DNA of 39,124 bases from Coemansia sp. RSA 922. Lineage: Eukaryota; Kickxellomycota; Kickxellomycetes; Kickxellales; Kickxellaceae. The translations under genes and the position numbers were made by a program. The stretch lies in NCBI GenBank assembly GCA_027577415.1, contig JANBQS010000084.1, positions 1 to 39,124 on the forward strand, written 5' to 3'. Shown here piece by piece: positions 27,683 through 37,286 of this stretch (its first letter is position 1; every line of letters starts with the position of its first letter). The notes under the pieces are model-generated. The model worked only from the letters and a program-made list of their open reading frames with translations. It was not told where the DNA came from and made no database searches.

Positions 27683-29149
27683 CTATCTGAATCGCCGCTG
27701 AGCTCTATTGCGAGGACCCCCACTGGCACCATTATCCATGTCGTCCTGCGACGAGGGGCCGTAGTACTGAGATCTCTTGACAAACTTTGGCGACGAGCGA
27801 TTACTAACCAAGTCCTGAGCATTAGGTCTCGTAGCAGACAAGTCGTTCAACCTAGCCAACAACGACGAAGACCCAGACTCATCCTGGCTACCCGACTCCC
27901 CACTAGCTACCGATGTACTCCTAGCAAACCCAGGCTTGGTGCTAAAAGACCTAACAACAGGCTGCTCTTTGGCATACAGCCGCGGTGCTTCGACTTTGGG
28001 TCTACTAAAAACGCTGCTGCGGCCGCTATCCTCGCTCCGCATTGACCCGCTAGACTCGGGACGCAAGGGCTGTGACCGGTCGTATCGCCGAGGAGCATGC
28101 TGTGGGCGGTTGCGAGTACCGCCAAGGCCGGGCGCCCTGGAACCCGCAAATTTTGTCGACCGAGGCAAAGTGGCGTAGTGCAAGACTGACACTTCGGCTG
28201 CAGGCGTCTGCAGCGTGGTATTGGCCCCGGCACTGCCATTGTTCTCGCTGCCCATTGTGCTCGTCACATGGACAGGGTCATCAGGGTCCGTCAGGTTGCT
28301 GCTGTCAGTGTGCACGCTGCACTTGCTAATGTTCGAAGCGTCGCTGCAGTTGCTGGCCGTCGACAGCGCCTCGCTGGGCATGCGCGCGTGTGTAGGCTCT
28401 GCTCGGCTAGTCGACTTTTCCACAATCGGCAGCTCCCCAACCGGCTCCACCTCTATTAGGTCCTCAACCGGCACTGCTTCGACTGGAGCATCAACCGGTA
28501 CTACTGGCTCAACCAGCTTTGGTTCCATAGGCGCAGCTCTGGCCAGCTCATCATCAGTCGCCGGCGGTGGTACTTTGGGCGACTGAGCCTCGACTTTGGC
28601 TTCCCGAACTTCAGTCGGCGCAATTTCGAGCACCACTTCGGCCTTGGCGACCGACACAAAAACAGGCTTTTCATTCTTTTCTTCTTCATCCTTAGCCACC
28701 GGCACAAAATCAGGCTCTTCTTTTTCTGCTTCATCTTTAGCCACCGCCGTCTCAGTAAACACCTCATCGGCGGCAGCAACCGTGCTGGCCTCGCTGATAA
28801 CCGGTGAGGGCATTTGGTCGGTGCGGCGCGCCAGCGTAGGAATTTTAGTCGCCGACTTTTGCTGCGTCATTGCCAGCGGCAGCTTGGCAGCAGCAACAGG
28901 GCTCAGCAGTCCAGCTGCCTGTGTTTTCGGAGACAAAACGGCGTCAGAACCAATACTAACATCTGCCTGAGCATTGATAAAGTGCTTGGGAAGCCGGAGC
29001 CTAGCACGCGGCTGCGCACCCTGAGCTGGTGGTCCTCCGCCGTGCGTCTTTTCTATCCACTTCACTCGGTCCACCACTGAAGACCGGTTTCCCGCACCTC
29101 CGCCCAGCGAAAGATTGTTCAGCGAACGTGTGGCCTCCTCTTGCATCAT
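27683..29149 (-). CDS. Intrinsically disordered protein of unknown function
   Basis: This 488-residue protein starts at MMQEEATRSLNNLSLGGG; an upstream in-frame ATG would add a Phe-rich leader translation. Only the N-terminal SSVVDRVKWIEKTHGG looks ordered. The middle has acidic, Lys/Glu-rich imperfect repeats (VAKDEAEKEEPDFVPVAKDE, then similar units) and many Val/Pro/Glu. The C-terminal third is Ser/Arg-rich with possible phosphorylation or RNA-binding character, ending GGPRNRAQRRFR. No domain is recognised. Long open frames on the opposite strand are composition shadows. The gene is only about 150 bp from the start of the diverged F-box-like gene downstream. The high G+C content and long open frame support coding; the role is unknown. 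Confidence 0.65.
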   Translation of the reverse strand: MMQEEATRSLNNLSLGGGAGNRSSVVDRVKWIEKTHGGGPPAQGAQPRARLRLPKHFINAQADVSIGSDAVLSPKTQAAGLLSPVAAAKLPLAMTQQKSATKIPTLARRTDQMPSPVISEASTVAAADEVFTETAVAKDEAEKEEPDFVPVAKDEEEKNEKPVFVSVAKAEVVLEIAPTEVREAKVEAQSPKVPPPATDDELARAAPMEPKLVEPVVPVDAPVEAVPVEDLIEVEPVGELPIVEKSTSRAEPTHARMPSEALSTASNCSDASNISKCSVHTDSSNLTDPDDPVHVTSTMGSENNGSAGANTTLQTPAAEVSVLHYATLPRSTKFAGSRAPGLGGTRNRPQHAPRRYDRSQPLRPESSGSMRSEDSGRSSVFSRPKVEAPRLYAKEQPVVRSFSTKPGFARSTSVASGESGSQDESGSSSLLARLNDLSATRPNAQDLVSNRSSPKFVKRSQYYGPSSQDDMDNGASGGPRNRAQRRFR

Positions 29150-29457
29150 ACGCAAAGGACTTTTAAAAGGATAAAAGTAAGAGAAAAAAGGTATTTCAAA
29201 GAAGGATGTAAAAGGTAAATTCAGACAAAAAAAGAAAAACAAGAGATAGAAAGAGGACACCTGCTTGCTAATGTTTTGATGTTGACACAGTGGATCCCTG
29301 TCCGAAACCGGATTTTACACGTGACGTGATTACCGGAGCCTGTTTTAGGGAAACACGGAACGGACTCTAAAACCCCTCAGATCCATTGTTGAAGGGGTTA
29401 GAAGAGCTCTATTAACAATTTGTATAGCGTCCGCTCTTGATAAAAAATATTTAGTCT
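29150..29457. promoter_or_regulatory. Promoter region with CACGTGACGTGA element
   Basis: The region upstream of the disordered-protein gene holds CACGTGACGTGA (29318-29329), an E-box fused to a CRE-like core. About 20 bp away is TTTTAGGGAAAC (near 29342). A similar CACGTGAT plus TTAGGGAA pair occurs before RTP1. The left part is a CT-rich leader; the right end is the 3' flank of the AA11-like gene. No gene is seen. Confidence 0.45.
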
Positions 29458-30522
29458 TTATGGAAATTGGCAGGGATTAGATTCAGGGCTACTAATTCTG
29501 CACACTGTTCCTGGAGCGCAAGGTCTAGATACCCAGCCCAGGTTATCGCAAGTGTCAAACTTTGACGTATCAGAGCCACATCTGAAAGTACCAATTGCAC
29601 ATCCAGCGCGTGCTACTGGCTTGTACTCTTCTGGCTTGTTGTCATCAGGCTTCTTGTCATCGGGCTTGTCATCAGGCTTGTTATTTTCTTGGCCTGGGTC
29701 CACGCCTCCATCAGGCAAGAATTGGAAAACGTATGGACCACCGTCAAGATCGACATCATTACCCTCGCCACTAATAGTTGGCTTGACAATCGAAACTACG
29801 CTGCTGCTGGTAGGCTTCTCTGGTTCTTCGGGCTGCAGAACTTGCTCGTCGTTTTTAGGGTCCGCAACATTTGACTCACCATTGCCAGTCACAGTAATAG
29901 TGGCAGCTTTTTCGTAGAGATCAAGACCAGTATCATAGTTATTATTAAACTCGGGGAGTCTTGTGAATCCTTGGAGGTTAGCAACAGTCATTTTCTTTCC
30001 CGTAAACGACTTTGAATTACTTTTAATAACGACATCAGCACAGTTCATGTAGAACTCTCGATTACCCGAAGCATTAACCCACGACCACGCAAAGACAGCC
30101 TTGTTACTCGCGGGAACCTCAGCAGGCAATGTGAATGTATACTCGCGCCGTTGATTATCATCCCCAAAACAGCGTCTTAGTACCTGATGCACAACGACAA
30201 AAGTATTACCTCCGTCATACGATAGCGAGTACTCACAGTGTCCTCCACTATGTGGTGCACTACCCCCAAATTTCACAGTAATAGACTGACCGGCAGTCCA
30301 AGTGGCTGAAGGAGTGGAGTATGGAACCTTGTGCTTGCAAAGTGGTTTTTCGTTTGGGCTGATAGGCGATGCAATATTATAGTCCTCGGACAGGCCATTT
30401 GGAATCGCAGGACAGTTCTCGCCTTTAGTTGTATAGCGCGGGCATGGTGAAGTAATAAACATATGCGAGGATGCAGTTGTTGCAAAAAATGCAACCAACA
30501 ATCCTAGCTTGATAGAACGCAT
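29458..30522 (-). CDS. AA11-like lytic polysaccharide monooxygenase with CBM19
   Basis: This 354-residue secreted copper oxygenase is expected to cleave chitin oxidatively. The signal peptide (residues 1-19, MRSIKLGLLVAFFATTASS) ends exactly before H20, which would become the N-terminal histidine of the copper 'histidine brace' (HMFITSPCPRY). The second copper His is most likely H91 in HSGGHCEYSLSYDGG, with NREFYMNCADV (about 154-164; Tyr158 axial) closing the catalytic domain near residue 210. After it come a Ser/Val segment, a Lys/Pro/Asp linker (KPDDKPDDKKPDD) and a C-terminal six-cysteine CBM19-like module (308-351: CAIGTFRC, FDTC, GW.SRPCAPGTVC). AA11 proteins usually end in a different (X278) domain, so the CBM19 tail is notable. 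The start was chosen to give this signal peptide. Confidence 0.85.
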   Translation of the reverse strand: MRSIKLGLLVAFFATTASSHMFITSPCPRYTTKGENCPAIPNGLSEDYNIASPISPNEKPLCKHKVPYSTPSATWTAGQSITVKFGGSAPHSGGHCEYSLSYDGGNTFVVVHQVLRRCFGDDNQRREYTFTLPAEVPASNKAVFAWSWVNASGNREFYMNCADVVIKSNSKSFTGKKMTVANLQGFTRLPEFNNNYDTGLDLYEKAATITVTGNGESNVADPKNDEQVLQPEEPEKPTSSSVVSIVKPTISGEGNDVDLDGGPYVFQFLPDGGVDPGQENNKPDDKPDDKKPDDNKPEEYKPVARAGCAIGTFRCGSDTSKFDTCDNLGWVSRPCAPGTVCRISSPESNPCQFP

Positions 30523-30988
30523 GGCTGTAAAAAAAAATAGAAATAATAAAGTGGATTTGAAATAAGATAAAATAAACACAAGGTAACTTTTAAGAGAAGA
30601 AGAGAAATAAAGGTGGATTGAGTTTAGCTCCCCCGGTCTTATAGCCCGAGTTTTCTTTTCCTTTTTTTTCCCTCAGCCCATGTTCAGCAAAAAGAAAAAA
30701 AGGGTAAAAGTGGTCACTTGCTTCATTTTATAAAGGTAGCATGCAATCTTTCTTATAAAAAAATAGAAGTTTGTTTCTGACAAAGGAAATACCCAGCCTT
30801 AAAAGGCAACCATGTTTTTCTTTTACACAAAAGTAATCATAGATTGTAGCCAACTAGGATCCACGAGCTTTTTAGCGGCGTGCTCCTCTTTAGAAGACAA
30901 ATGTCTAGAAATTGTACGCTTATTGGCCAAAAAAATAAAAGTCTATAAAGGTGTATAAAAAAAGTTCTGAAAGGCGCAATTGACAAGA
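30523..30988. promoter_or_regulatory. Spacer and promoter upstream of the AA11-like gene
   Basis: No gene is seen. On the minus strand TATAAG (30638-30643) lies about 118 bp before the AA11-like ATG. Further upstream are CATGCAATCTTT (30740-30751) and a CArG-type CCTTAAAAGG (30797-30806). Similar elements occur in the carboxypeptidase promoter. Confidence 0.4.
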
Positions 30989-32419
30989 TTAAAAGGGTAG
31001 CTTTGCAAGCCACCGGTTAATCATGGCCAATGCATTTACCGGCTGGTCTCTTGGCACGAGATGGCCACTATTGAACACGCGGATAAACGACAAGTTGCCA
31101 TACGACCGAGACTCTCCTGCCTTTGCTCCAGAGACAGTCCACAAATGATCACGAGCACGACTAAACTCACGCCTACCATGCCAGTTCATGTCGACCAGCA
31201 TAGCTTTCGTTCCATACCAGCTGCACACCGAATCAGCGTCGCCGTTGTAAAACAAGGCGCGAATACCAGAATTCAACAAAACAGTGACGTCATCCTCGAA
31301 GCTTTGCAGTAAATCAAAAGTATCGACAAACCCATGCAATATGGTCCTAGAGCAAGCCTGGTAGCTGCTATTTTCCTTGGCACCCAGAGCGCGCTGGACT
31401 TTGGAAAGAGCGAGATAGTTATTGGCTTGGGCGGCAAACTTGTAACAAAGAGGCGGGTACTCGCATTTAAGTCGTACGTCGTAGGGGTTGATAGTCGGAT
31501 CTACTATCGATAGTCGGTAGTCGATTCTAGATTCGCAAAATTCTAGTGCATCTTCGCATTGCGTCGAATTCCCAGTAGCAAAACATGTGTCGATTTTCGT
31601 CGCGCACTGAGGGTAGTCCAGATCCATTTGGCGGCAGATATCCTGAGAGACTACAGGCGGATACGTAGAATTGCACGCCATTTTCGACACGTACTTGAAC
31701 TGCGCCTTTGGATTGACAAACCCGTTACCGATTGCCACCGACGTCAGCGGCAAAATCCGATGTCCAGCGGTCCTAGGGATTTTTTTCTTCACTTGGTCGT
31801 TCATCTTGAGGATCTGTCGGCCCATAGCAGGAATGTACTTGCCTGCATACGACTCGCCAAACAAGTGCAAGTCCCCCTTGGCATACTCCGGAAACCGCTT
31901 GTAGAACAGCTGCATGAGCGCGTAAAAGTCACCAGCCGAAGCCCTAGTCGTGTTGACAGTCGATCCGTAAGAGTATCCGACATTGGCAGGCTGGTCAATA
32001 AACATCAAATGAGTGTTCTCGTTCCAGGCATACGGGTTCTCGATAGTAGAGTTGCCTTGATCCGACAAACGGCATGGTCCGAGCTCCGTTAGCGCACCTA
32101 GAGCTGAGCTGCACCCCGGACCGCCATTAAGCCACACTGCTAGTGGCGTCTTGCAGCCGGACTTTTTGCGAGCCTCAAAGAACCAAAAGAAGAAGTGCTT
32201 GTCCGACGCCGTGTCCAAATACCCGCTAAACTGCTTGACTTTGGTCTTGCACAGGTAAGGTGTACCCACACGCAGCTGGTAGTTCGGCAAGCTCTTTATG
32301 CGAACTACATCGCCTGGGCCGTCAGCGGCTTGTTGTGGATAGTCATTAACGCGAGTCAAAAAGCCCGAGGTAAAAGTGAAAGCCAAAGTCAAGGCTGCAG
32401 CGATACCGGTCAGCCTCAT
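30989..32419 (-). CDS. Serine carboxypeptidase Y-like (peptidase family S10)
   Basis: This 476-residue enzyme of the secretory pathway or vacuole removes C-terminal amino acids from peptides. It has a signal peptide (MRLTGIAAALTLAFTFTSG) and then the S10 landmarks: WLNGGPGCSS (96-105, oxyanion region), GESYAGKY (188-195, nucleophile Ser190), YNGDADSVCSW (391-401, catalytic Asp396) and NSGHLVPRDQP (450-460, His453). Several Cys pairs and NxS/T sites fit a glycosylated enzyme. The position after GESYAG is Lys where yeast carboxypeptidase Y has His. The propeptide is very short (about 20-40 residues) compared with yeast Prc1, so it resembles secreted or extracellular S10 enzymes. The first ATG after the leader was used. 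Upstream, CCTTAAAAGG (minus strand) occupies the TATA position. Confidence 0.92.
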   Translation of the reverse strand: MRLTGIAAALTLAFTFTSGFLTRVNDYPQQAADGPGDVVRIKSLPNYQLRVGTPYLCKTKVKQFSGYLDTASDKHFFFWFFEARKKSGCKTPLAVWLNGGPGCSSALGALTELGPCRLSDQGNSTIENPYAWNENTHLMFIDQPANVGYSYGSTVNTTRASAGDFYALMQLFYKRFPEYAKGDLHLFGESYAGKYIPAMGRQILKMNDQVKKKIPRTAGHRILPLTSVAIGNGFVNPKAQFKYVSKMACNSTYPPVVSQDICRQMDLDYPQCATKIDTCFATGNSTQCEDALEFCESRIDYRLSIVDPTINPYDVRLKCEYPPLCYKFAAQANNYLALSKVQRALGAKENSSYQACSRTILHGFVDTFDLLQSFEDDVTVLLNSGIRALFYNGDADSVCSWYGTKAMLVDMNWHGRREFSRARDHLWTVSGAKAGESRSYGNLSFIRVFNSGHLVPRDQPVNALAMINRWLAKLPF

Positions 32420-32880
32420 TGATTACCGAGTATACTAAACGGGATAGCGTGTGAGGTAGTTGCGGATAGAAATAATGTGAATCTAGTGTAATAGCTGTAG
32501 AGAAAAATAGTTAAACCATGATGCCCCTTTTAAGGATGAGAAGTACGCTGCGGCATCTTTTCTTACACCTTTTTTTTATTGTACATGCAATCTTTTAAAG
32601 AAATCATGTGTCAAGCCGAGAAGAATAGCCGCGACACAAGCAACCACTCGCATAGAGTAAACTAGTACAATCACACACAAAAAACCGTGTGCATCATGAC
32701 ACCGCAATACAATCGCTTGTAAATGTTCCACATGTCCCTTACAATTGAGCAGAAATGCAAATGGTTCAGTACAACCGCTTGTGAAGGATCTACTATAAAT
32801 TGATTACTCTGTGTGTTACATTCCTACTTTTCAATAGGCCGTAAATTAGCATTGATAGATCACAAAAGTAGGTCACCATG
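32420..32880. promoter_or_regulatory. Promoter of the S10 carboxypeptidase gene and adjoining spacer
   Basis: CCTTTTAAGG (32526-32535), a palindromic CArG-type site, lies 107 bp from the ATG. CATGCAATCTTT (32584-32595) is about 165 bp from it. Around 32820-32850 a CCTACTTTTCAATAGGC fragment resembles the conserved array spacer, marking the left edge of the right array. No gene is seen. Confidence 0.4.
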
Positions 32881-33099
32881 ACGTACGCATCGCCATTACC
32901 TCCTTTGTAGAGCAGTGTGTAAAGTCGCATTGCAAATGCGGCCAAAGAAACTGGACAGCAATGGATGAAGGAGCTTTTGAGGGTGGGCTTTCAGCCATTC
33001 CTTTTCTTTTCTGCTTCATTCACTTTCAACCATTATTTTTCTTCACCAAGCTATTCACCTTTTTTCTTAGCACTTTTCAACCAGCCTTTATTAGCCTCC

Positions 33100-34800
33100 A
33101 TGTCCAGCCCCTTGTCGCCAGCTCAAGCTCCTCCAGCTGATGTTCTACGCTTAATCATAAAGTGGGTAGTAAACGAACAGAGGTCGCCCTTGAATGGGTA
33201 TAGTTGCCAGATAGGCAATTTAAAGTATTTTCTGACCATATGTTCAGCTTGGCGACAGGCAGCCCATGATTTCATGTGCAGAAAGATCGACCTTGACATT
33301 GTTTTCAAGAAAAGTGAAGTGCAGCTTGGCCGCCCAGAGTGGATAAAAGAAAATAGGCTGCCACATAATGCAGATATTATGGCTAGGGAGATCAATGTCA
33401 GTGCCTCCGTGCCTGCAATTGTCAGTGGAGTTGCTCATAAACTGCTTGTGGAGTATATTGGAGATACCAAATGTTTTCCATTTGCTGGTAGGCTAAGGCT
33501 AACTACAAAGTCACTAGACTCTAAGCCTCAGCCCTTTGACCCTATTATGGCCATCCCCAATGCTCTTGCGTTTGCCAAGCTACTCAAGTCAATGGCACCA
33601 GCAGCAGTGTCAACAGAGATAGTGTGGAATAGAGGAACGACACAAAGACTATACATCAAGGGCAATGCTGACTGCGACTTGGATGAAGAAATACTAAAGA
33701 TACTTGCAGATGACCTTTTTGCTAACACGAAACATGCGAATCTTGACGTGTCCCAAACCACAGTTGAGAATATATCTACTATTGACTCTATACCTCCACT
33801 TTCATTTCTCAAGATAGATGATACGCGTCATTCAAGTGTTCCTGCTAGTCTGGTGCACAAGTGTGCCAGTACACTTTGGAACCTAAATATTCGTACAGAT
33901 AATCCTGACATGCTAATCTGTGATACCAATGACAAAGGTGTTGTATATCCGAATTTGGAGCATTTGCAACTTGATTCGCTTAGGCGTGCTTACTCCGATT
34001 CAAAGAAAATAACTACAGATATGGTACCATTCCCTGGTTTGAAGACTTTAGTATTAGCAATTCCATACCCATTTGAAGATGATGTGTTATTCCGAGGCAA
34101 CAATGAAACCTTGGAGTATCTGAACTTTTGCTTAGACGACGAAATTATTGCCAAACTAATTCGAGGACGAGTACTTGAAGGCAAGAATAAGGTCTTGCGG
34201 CATGTAATTGTTGGAGAGACACATGCAAATATGGGCGGCCCAATTGATACCGATACTGAAACAAACAAGTTTTTAAATAATTTGGTGTGTACTGCTAAAA
34301 GATTGACGGCATTAGAAACAGGAATAGCCATTGCTTACATAACAGCTGCGCAACATGGCCAGGGGTTCCAGAATATCAGAGTGTTTGAAGTGTGTAGATA
34401 TGGCCTTTCAGTTTATGATACGTTAAACCTATTGAAGGCACTTCCGACCCTTGTTGAGCTTAGAAGTAGCATTAGTGGACGGGGCTTTGAGCTTGAAAAT
34501 ATTTCTGCCGAAGAATTGCCTGACCGTATAGCTTCTACATATTGCAATGTAGGTAATAATTTGCAGGTTTGGAGACTGAATTCTCACTACTGCCAATACA
34601 CACCCGCAACTATTGACTATATATTGCTATTGGCACTGGTGTGTCCCAATATTTGGCGGATACAATTAAGGCTTGACACTATTCAAGACTATCATACCAA
34701 GCTTGCCAATGCACTCAACAGTCAACGTTTTAGCAAGTATGCGCCTCAGCTTAGCAGGGTTCTAGATATTGTTCGCGAGTACAGCGGTGCTGGACAATAA
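33100..34800 (+). CDS. F-box-like family protein (copy 6)
   Basis: This intact member has 566 residues, starting at MSSPLSPAQAPPADVLRL. The F-box-like part is LRLIIKWVVNEQRSPLNGY, then LTICSAWRQAAHDFM, a variant type. Hallmarks present are YPFEDDVLFRGNNETLEYL, AAQHGQGFQNIRVFEV, ELPDRIASTYCNVGNNLQVW and FSKYAPQLSRVLDIVRE. The C-terminal third is the closest relative of copy 3 in the other array (RHVIVGET, GLSVYDTLNLLKALP, SSISGRGFELE). The leader (32940-33099) instead resembles that of broken copy 1. The TAA that ends copy 4 after VRE is TAC here, so the protein gains YSGAGQ. It is a putative SCF substrate receptor. Confidence 0.8.
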   Translation: MSSPLSPAQAPPADVLRLIIKWVVNEQRSPLNGYSCQIGNLKYFLTICSAWRQAAHDFMCRKIDLDIVFKKSEVQLGRPEWIKENRLPHNADIMAREINVSASVPAIVSGVAHKLLVEYIGDTKCFPFAGRLRLTTKSLDSKPQPFDPIMAIPNALAFAKLLKSMAPAAVSTEIVWNRGTTQRLYIKGNADCDLDEEILKILADDLFANTKHANLDVSQTTVENISTIDSIPPLSFLKIDDTRHSSVPASLVHKCASTLWNLNIRTDNPDMLICDTNDKGVVYPNLEHLQLDSLRRAYSDSKKITTDMVPFPGLKTLVLAIPYPFEDDVLFRGNNETLEYLNFCLDDEIIAKLIRGRVLEGKNKVLRHVIVGETHANMGGPIDTDTETNKFLNNLVCTAKRLTALETGIAIAYITAAQHGQGFQNIRVFEVCRYGLSVYDTLNLLKALPTLVELRSSISGRGFELENISAEELPDRIASTYCNVGNNLQVWRLNSHYCQYTPATIDYILLLALVCPNIWRIQLRLDTIQDYHTKLANALNSQRFSKYAPQLSRVLDIVREYSGAGQ

Positions 34801-35195
34801 TTGAATGTAATAATATAGTTCTTTTAAGAGCATATATTACCAACACTTTAGACATAAACTTTGTTTGAGCTACATTTCACTTTAGAATAGTTCTTAAGAA
34901 TATATTCCTACTTTTCAACAAGCCTTTACAATTGATATTTGCAATTTCCGTTCATGGAAAAAGGATTACGTCATTGTTTCACCCTCCATTGTGTCCTTTG
35001 TGTCCTTTGTTTCCTTTGCTTGGCTTTGGTCAAAGTCTTGTTGCAAAACATCCAAAGAATTGAATGACATAGGGAGAAAAGGTCTTGAGGGTATTGCATT
35101 CCATTCCTTTTCTTCTTCATTCACTCATAACCACATTTTTTTGACACCAAGCTATCCATCTTACAACACAATCCAACTAGCCTTTATTAGCCACC
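34801..35195 (+). repeat. Duplicated 3' flank and promoter unit
   Basis: This spacer holds ACTTTGTTTGAGCTACATTT (about 34859-34878), CCTACTTTTCAACAAGCC, CAATTGATATTTGCAATTTC and CCTTTGTTTCCTTTGCTT, then the leader ending GCCACC before ATG. All blocks have counterparts, inverted, in the left array. Confidence 0.7.
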
Positions 35196-36893
35196 ATGTC
35201 CAACAATTTGTCGCCTGCTCAAGCTCTTCCTGAAGATGTTCTACGCTCAATCTTTCAGTGGGTAACACTAGAAAAGAGGTCGCCATTGCATGGAAATAGT
35301 TGCCAGCTGGACAGCTTAAAGGAGTTACTGGCCGTGAGTTCAAGTTGGCGACAGATAGCTCTTGAGTGTCTGTGGAGAAAGCTTGACCTTGACCTTGATG
35401 ATATGACAGATAAAGTTCATCTCAAACGTCCCACATGGATTATAGAAAATATGCTGCCACATAATGCCACAAAGTTGGCCAGGGAGATCCATGTTAGTGC
35501 CACCATGTCGGGTATTGTCAGTGGAATAGGTCACAGGCTTTTGTGTGACTATATCAGAGAGACTACAAACTTTACGTGTGCTAATAAGCTTACTGTCAAG
35601 CTAACAAATTCTATCAATCAAAACGTTGATTTTATAGACATTTCCATATTCAATGTTCTTGAGTTTGCAAAGTTACTCAAGTCAATGGCTCCCACGGCAA
35701 CGACTGTAGATGTGATATATCATGATGACTCCCCTAGAATAGGAAATGCCAATGATACTCATGTCAGGAGTTTGCATGAAGAGATATTAGTTATGTTTTC
35801 TAACGTGCTTTACGCTAGGACCAATTGTGCAAACCTTGATCTGCTATCGGTCAGAATTAATAACATATCAACTGTTGACTCCATTCCGCCGCTTTCCAGC
35901 ATAAAGTTGAGTTGTAAGAAATCGCTTGAAATACATAGAATCCTGGTGCACAAGTCAGCTAGTACACTTCAGTACCTGAATATTATTATTCATGATGCTA
36001 ATAGGCTAATTTATAATACCAATGGCGAGACTGTTTTATATCCGAATTTGCAGTATCTGCAAATGTACGCATATATTCGCGATCCTTCCAGTGTAAAGGA
36101 AAGGACCAATACAATGGTACTATTTCCGGTTTTAAGGACTTTGAAACTGCTTACGAACTACCCATTTAAAGATGATGTTTTATTCCGAGGAAACACTGCA
36201 ACCCTTGAGTATCTGAATTTCAGTTTAGACTATAAAGCTCTCGTAGTACTTAGTAAGGCTCGGGTATTTGAATGCAGGAATAGGATCTTGCGACATGTAG
36301 TTATCGAACAGTTTAATGTCCATTGGAATACTACTGATGACTATGAGGTCATTACAGACATGTTTTTGAACAATTTAGTATGTGCTGCTGAAAAATTAAC
36401 AGTGTCTATATCACCAATAGCCTGGGATTGTGTAAGAGCAGCGCGATATGGCCAGGGGTTTCAGAATATCAAAGTCTTTGGCGTACATATATTTGGGCTT
36501 TCACGCATAGAAATATTAAATGTATTGAAGGCTTTTCCAGCCCTTGTTGAGCTTAGATGTAGCATTGTTGAAGGGGAACCAGAGTTTGAGGATATTTTGG
36601 CCAAAGAGCTGCCCGACCACATAGCTTCTACATATTGCAATGTAGGTAAGAATTTGCAGGTTTGGAGAATGGACTCTGACCACTGCTTATACTCATCGGC
36701 AACCATTGATGATATTTTGTTGTTAGCACTGGTTTGTCCCAATCTTCGGCGAATACAATTAAAGCCTGGATACATTAAAGATTATCGTAGCAAGCTTGCC
36801 AACGCTCTCAACAGTCAACAGTTTAGCAAGTACGCACCTCAACTCAACAGGGTTCTAGATATTGTTCGCGAGTACAGCGGTGTTGAACAATAA
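35196..36893 (+). CDS. F-box-like family protein (copy 7)
   Basis: This intact member has 565 residues, starting in GCCACCATGTCC with MSNNLSPAQALPEDVLRSIF. It has the type-A F-box-like module (QWVTLEKRSPLHGNSCQL, LLAVSSSWRQIALECLW) also found in copies 2, 3 and 8. Hallmarks present are YPFKDDVLFRGNTATLEYL, ARYGQGFQNIKVFGV, ELPDHIASTYCNVGKNLQVW, LLLALVCPNLRRIQL and FSKYAPQLNRVLDIVRE, followed by the six-residue extension YSGVEQ shared with copy 6. Its body resembles copy 2 most (NISTVDSIPPLS, HKSASTLQYLNI, ANRLIY). There is no signal peptide. The expected role is the same as for the other intact copies, with an unknown target. Confidence 0.8.
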   Translation: MSNNLSPAQALPEDVLRSIFQWVTLEKRSPLHGNSCQLDSLKELLAVSSSWRQIALECLWRKLDLDLDDMTDKVHLKRPTWIIENMLPHNATKLAREIHVSATMSGIVSGIGHRLLCDYIRETTNFTCANKLTVKLTNSINQNVDFIDISIFNVLEFAKLLKSMAPTATTVDVIYHDDSPRIGNANDTHVRSLHEEILVMFSNVLYARTNCANLDLLSVRINNISTVDSIPPLSSIKLSCKKSLEIHRILVHKSASTLQYLNIIIHDANRLIYNTNGETVLYPNLQYLQMYAYIRDPSSVKERTNTMVLFPVLRTLKLLTNYPFKDDVLFRGNTATLEYLNFSLDYKALVVLSKARVFECRNRILRHVVIEQFNVHWNTTDDYEVITDMFLNNLVCAAEKLTVSISPIAWDCVRAARYGQGFQNIKVFGVHIFGLSRIEILNVLKAFPALVELRCSIVEGEPEFEDILAKELPDHIASTYCNVGKNLQVWRMDSDHCLYSSATIDDILLLALVCPNLRRIQLKPGYIKDYRSKLANALNSQQFSKYAPQLNRVLDIVREYSGVEQ

Positions 36894-37286
36894 TTGAATG
36901 TGATAATATAGTTCTTTTAAGGGCATACATTACCAATACTTTAGACATAGACTTTGTTTGAGCTACATTCGACTTTTAAGTGGTCCATAACATATTTTCT
37001 TACTTTCAAATAAGACATTACGCTGGTAATTACAATCAAATAATTATTAGAAGGAAGGATACAATGGCATTGTCTTTGTCTTTGTTTCCATTTCCTCCTT
37101 TGTCTTTTTGCTTTATTAGCAGGATGTTGTACAAAGCTTTCCAGCTGTGGGTAAAGAATTAGGCAGCAATTGATGGAGGTGCTCTGAAGAAGAGCTCCCC
37201 ACCATTTTTTTCCCCTTTCCTCTCCATTTTTTTGAACAAGTTATCCACTTTTCTTACCACCTTTCAGCCAGCTTTTATTAGCCACC
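36894..37286 (+). repeat. Duplicated 3' flank and promoter unit
   Basis: The 3' part (36894-36975) is nearly identical to 34801-34885 (TTGAATGT.ATAATATAGTTCTTTTAAG). The promoter part is more diverged, resembles the spacer near 20000, and ends in GCCACC before the ATG of copy 8. Confidence 0.65.

Noticed and set aside
27629..29080. Long open frames on the plus strand opposite the disordered-protein gene
   Set aside because: They have no leader or domain and follow from the G+C-rich, Ser/Arg/Pro-rich codons of the minus-strand gene.
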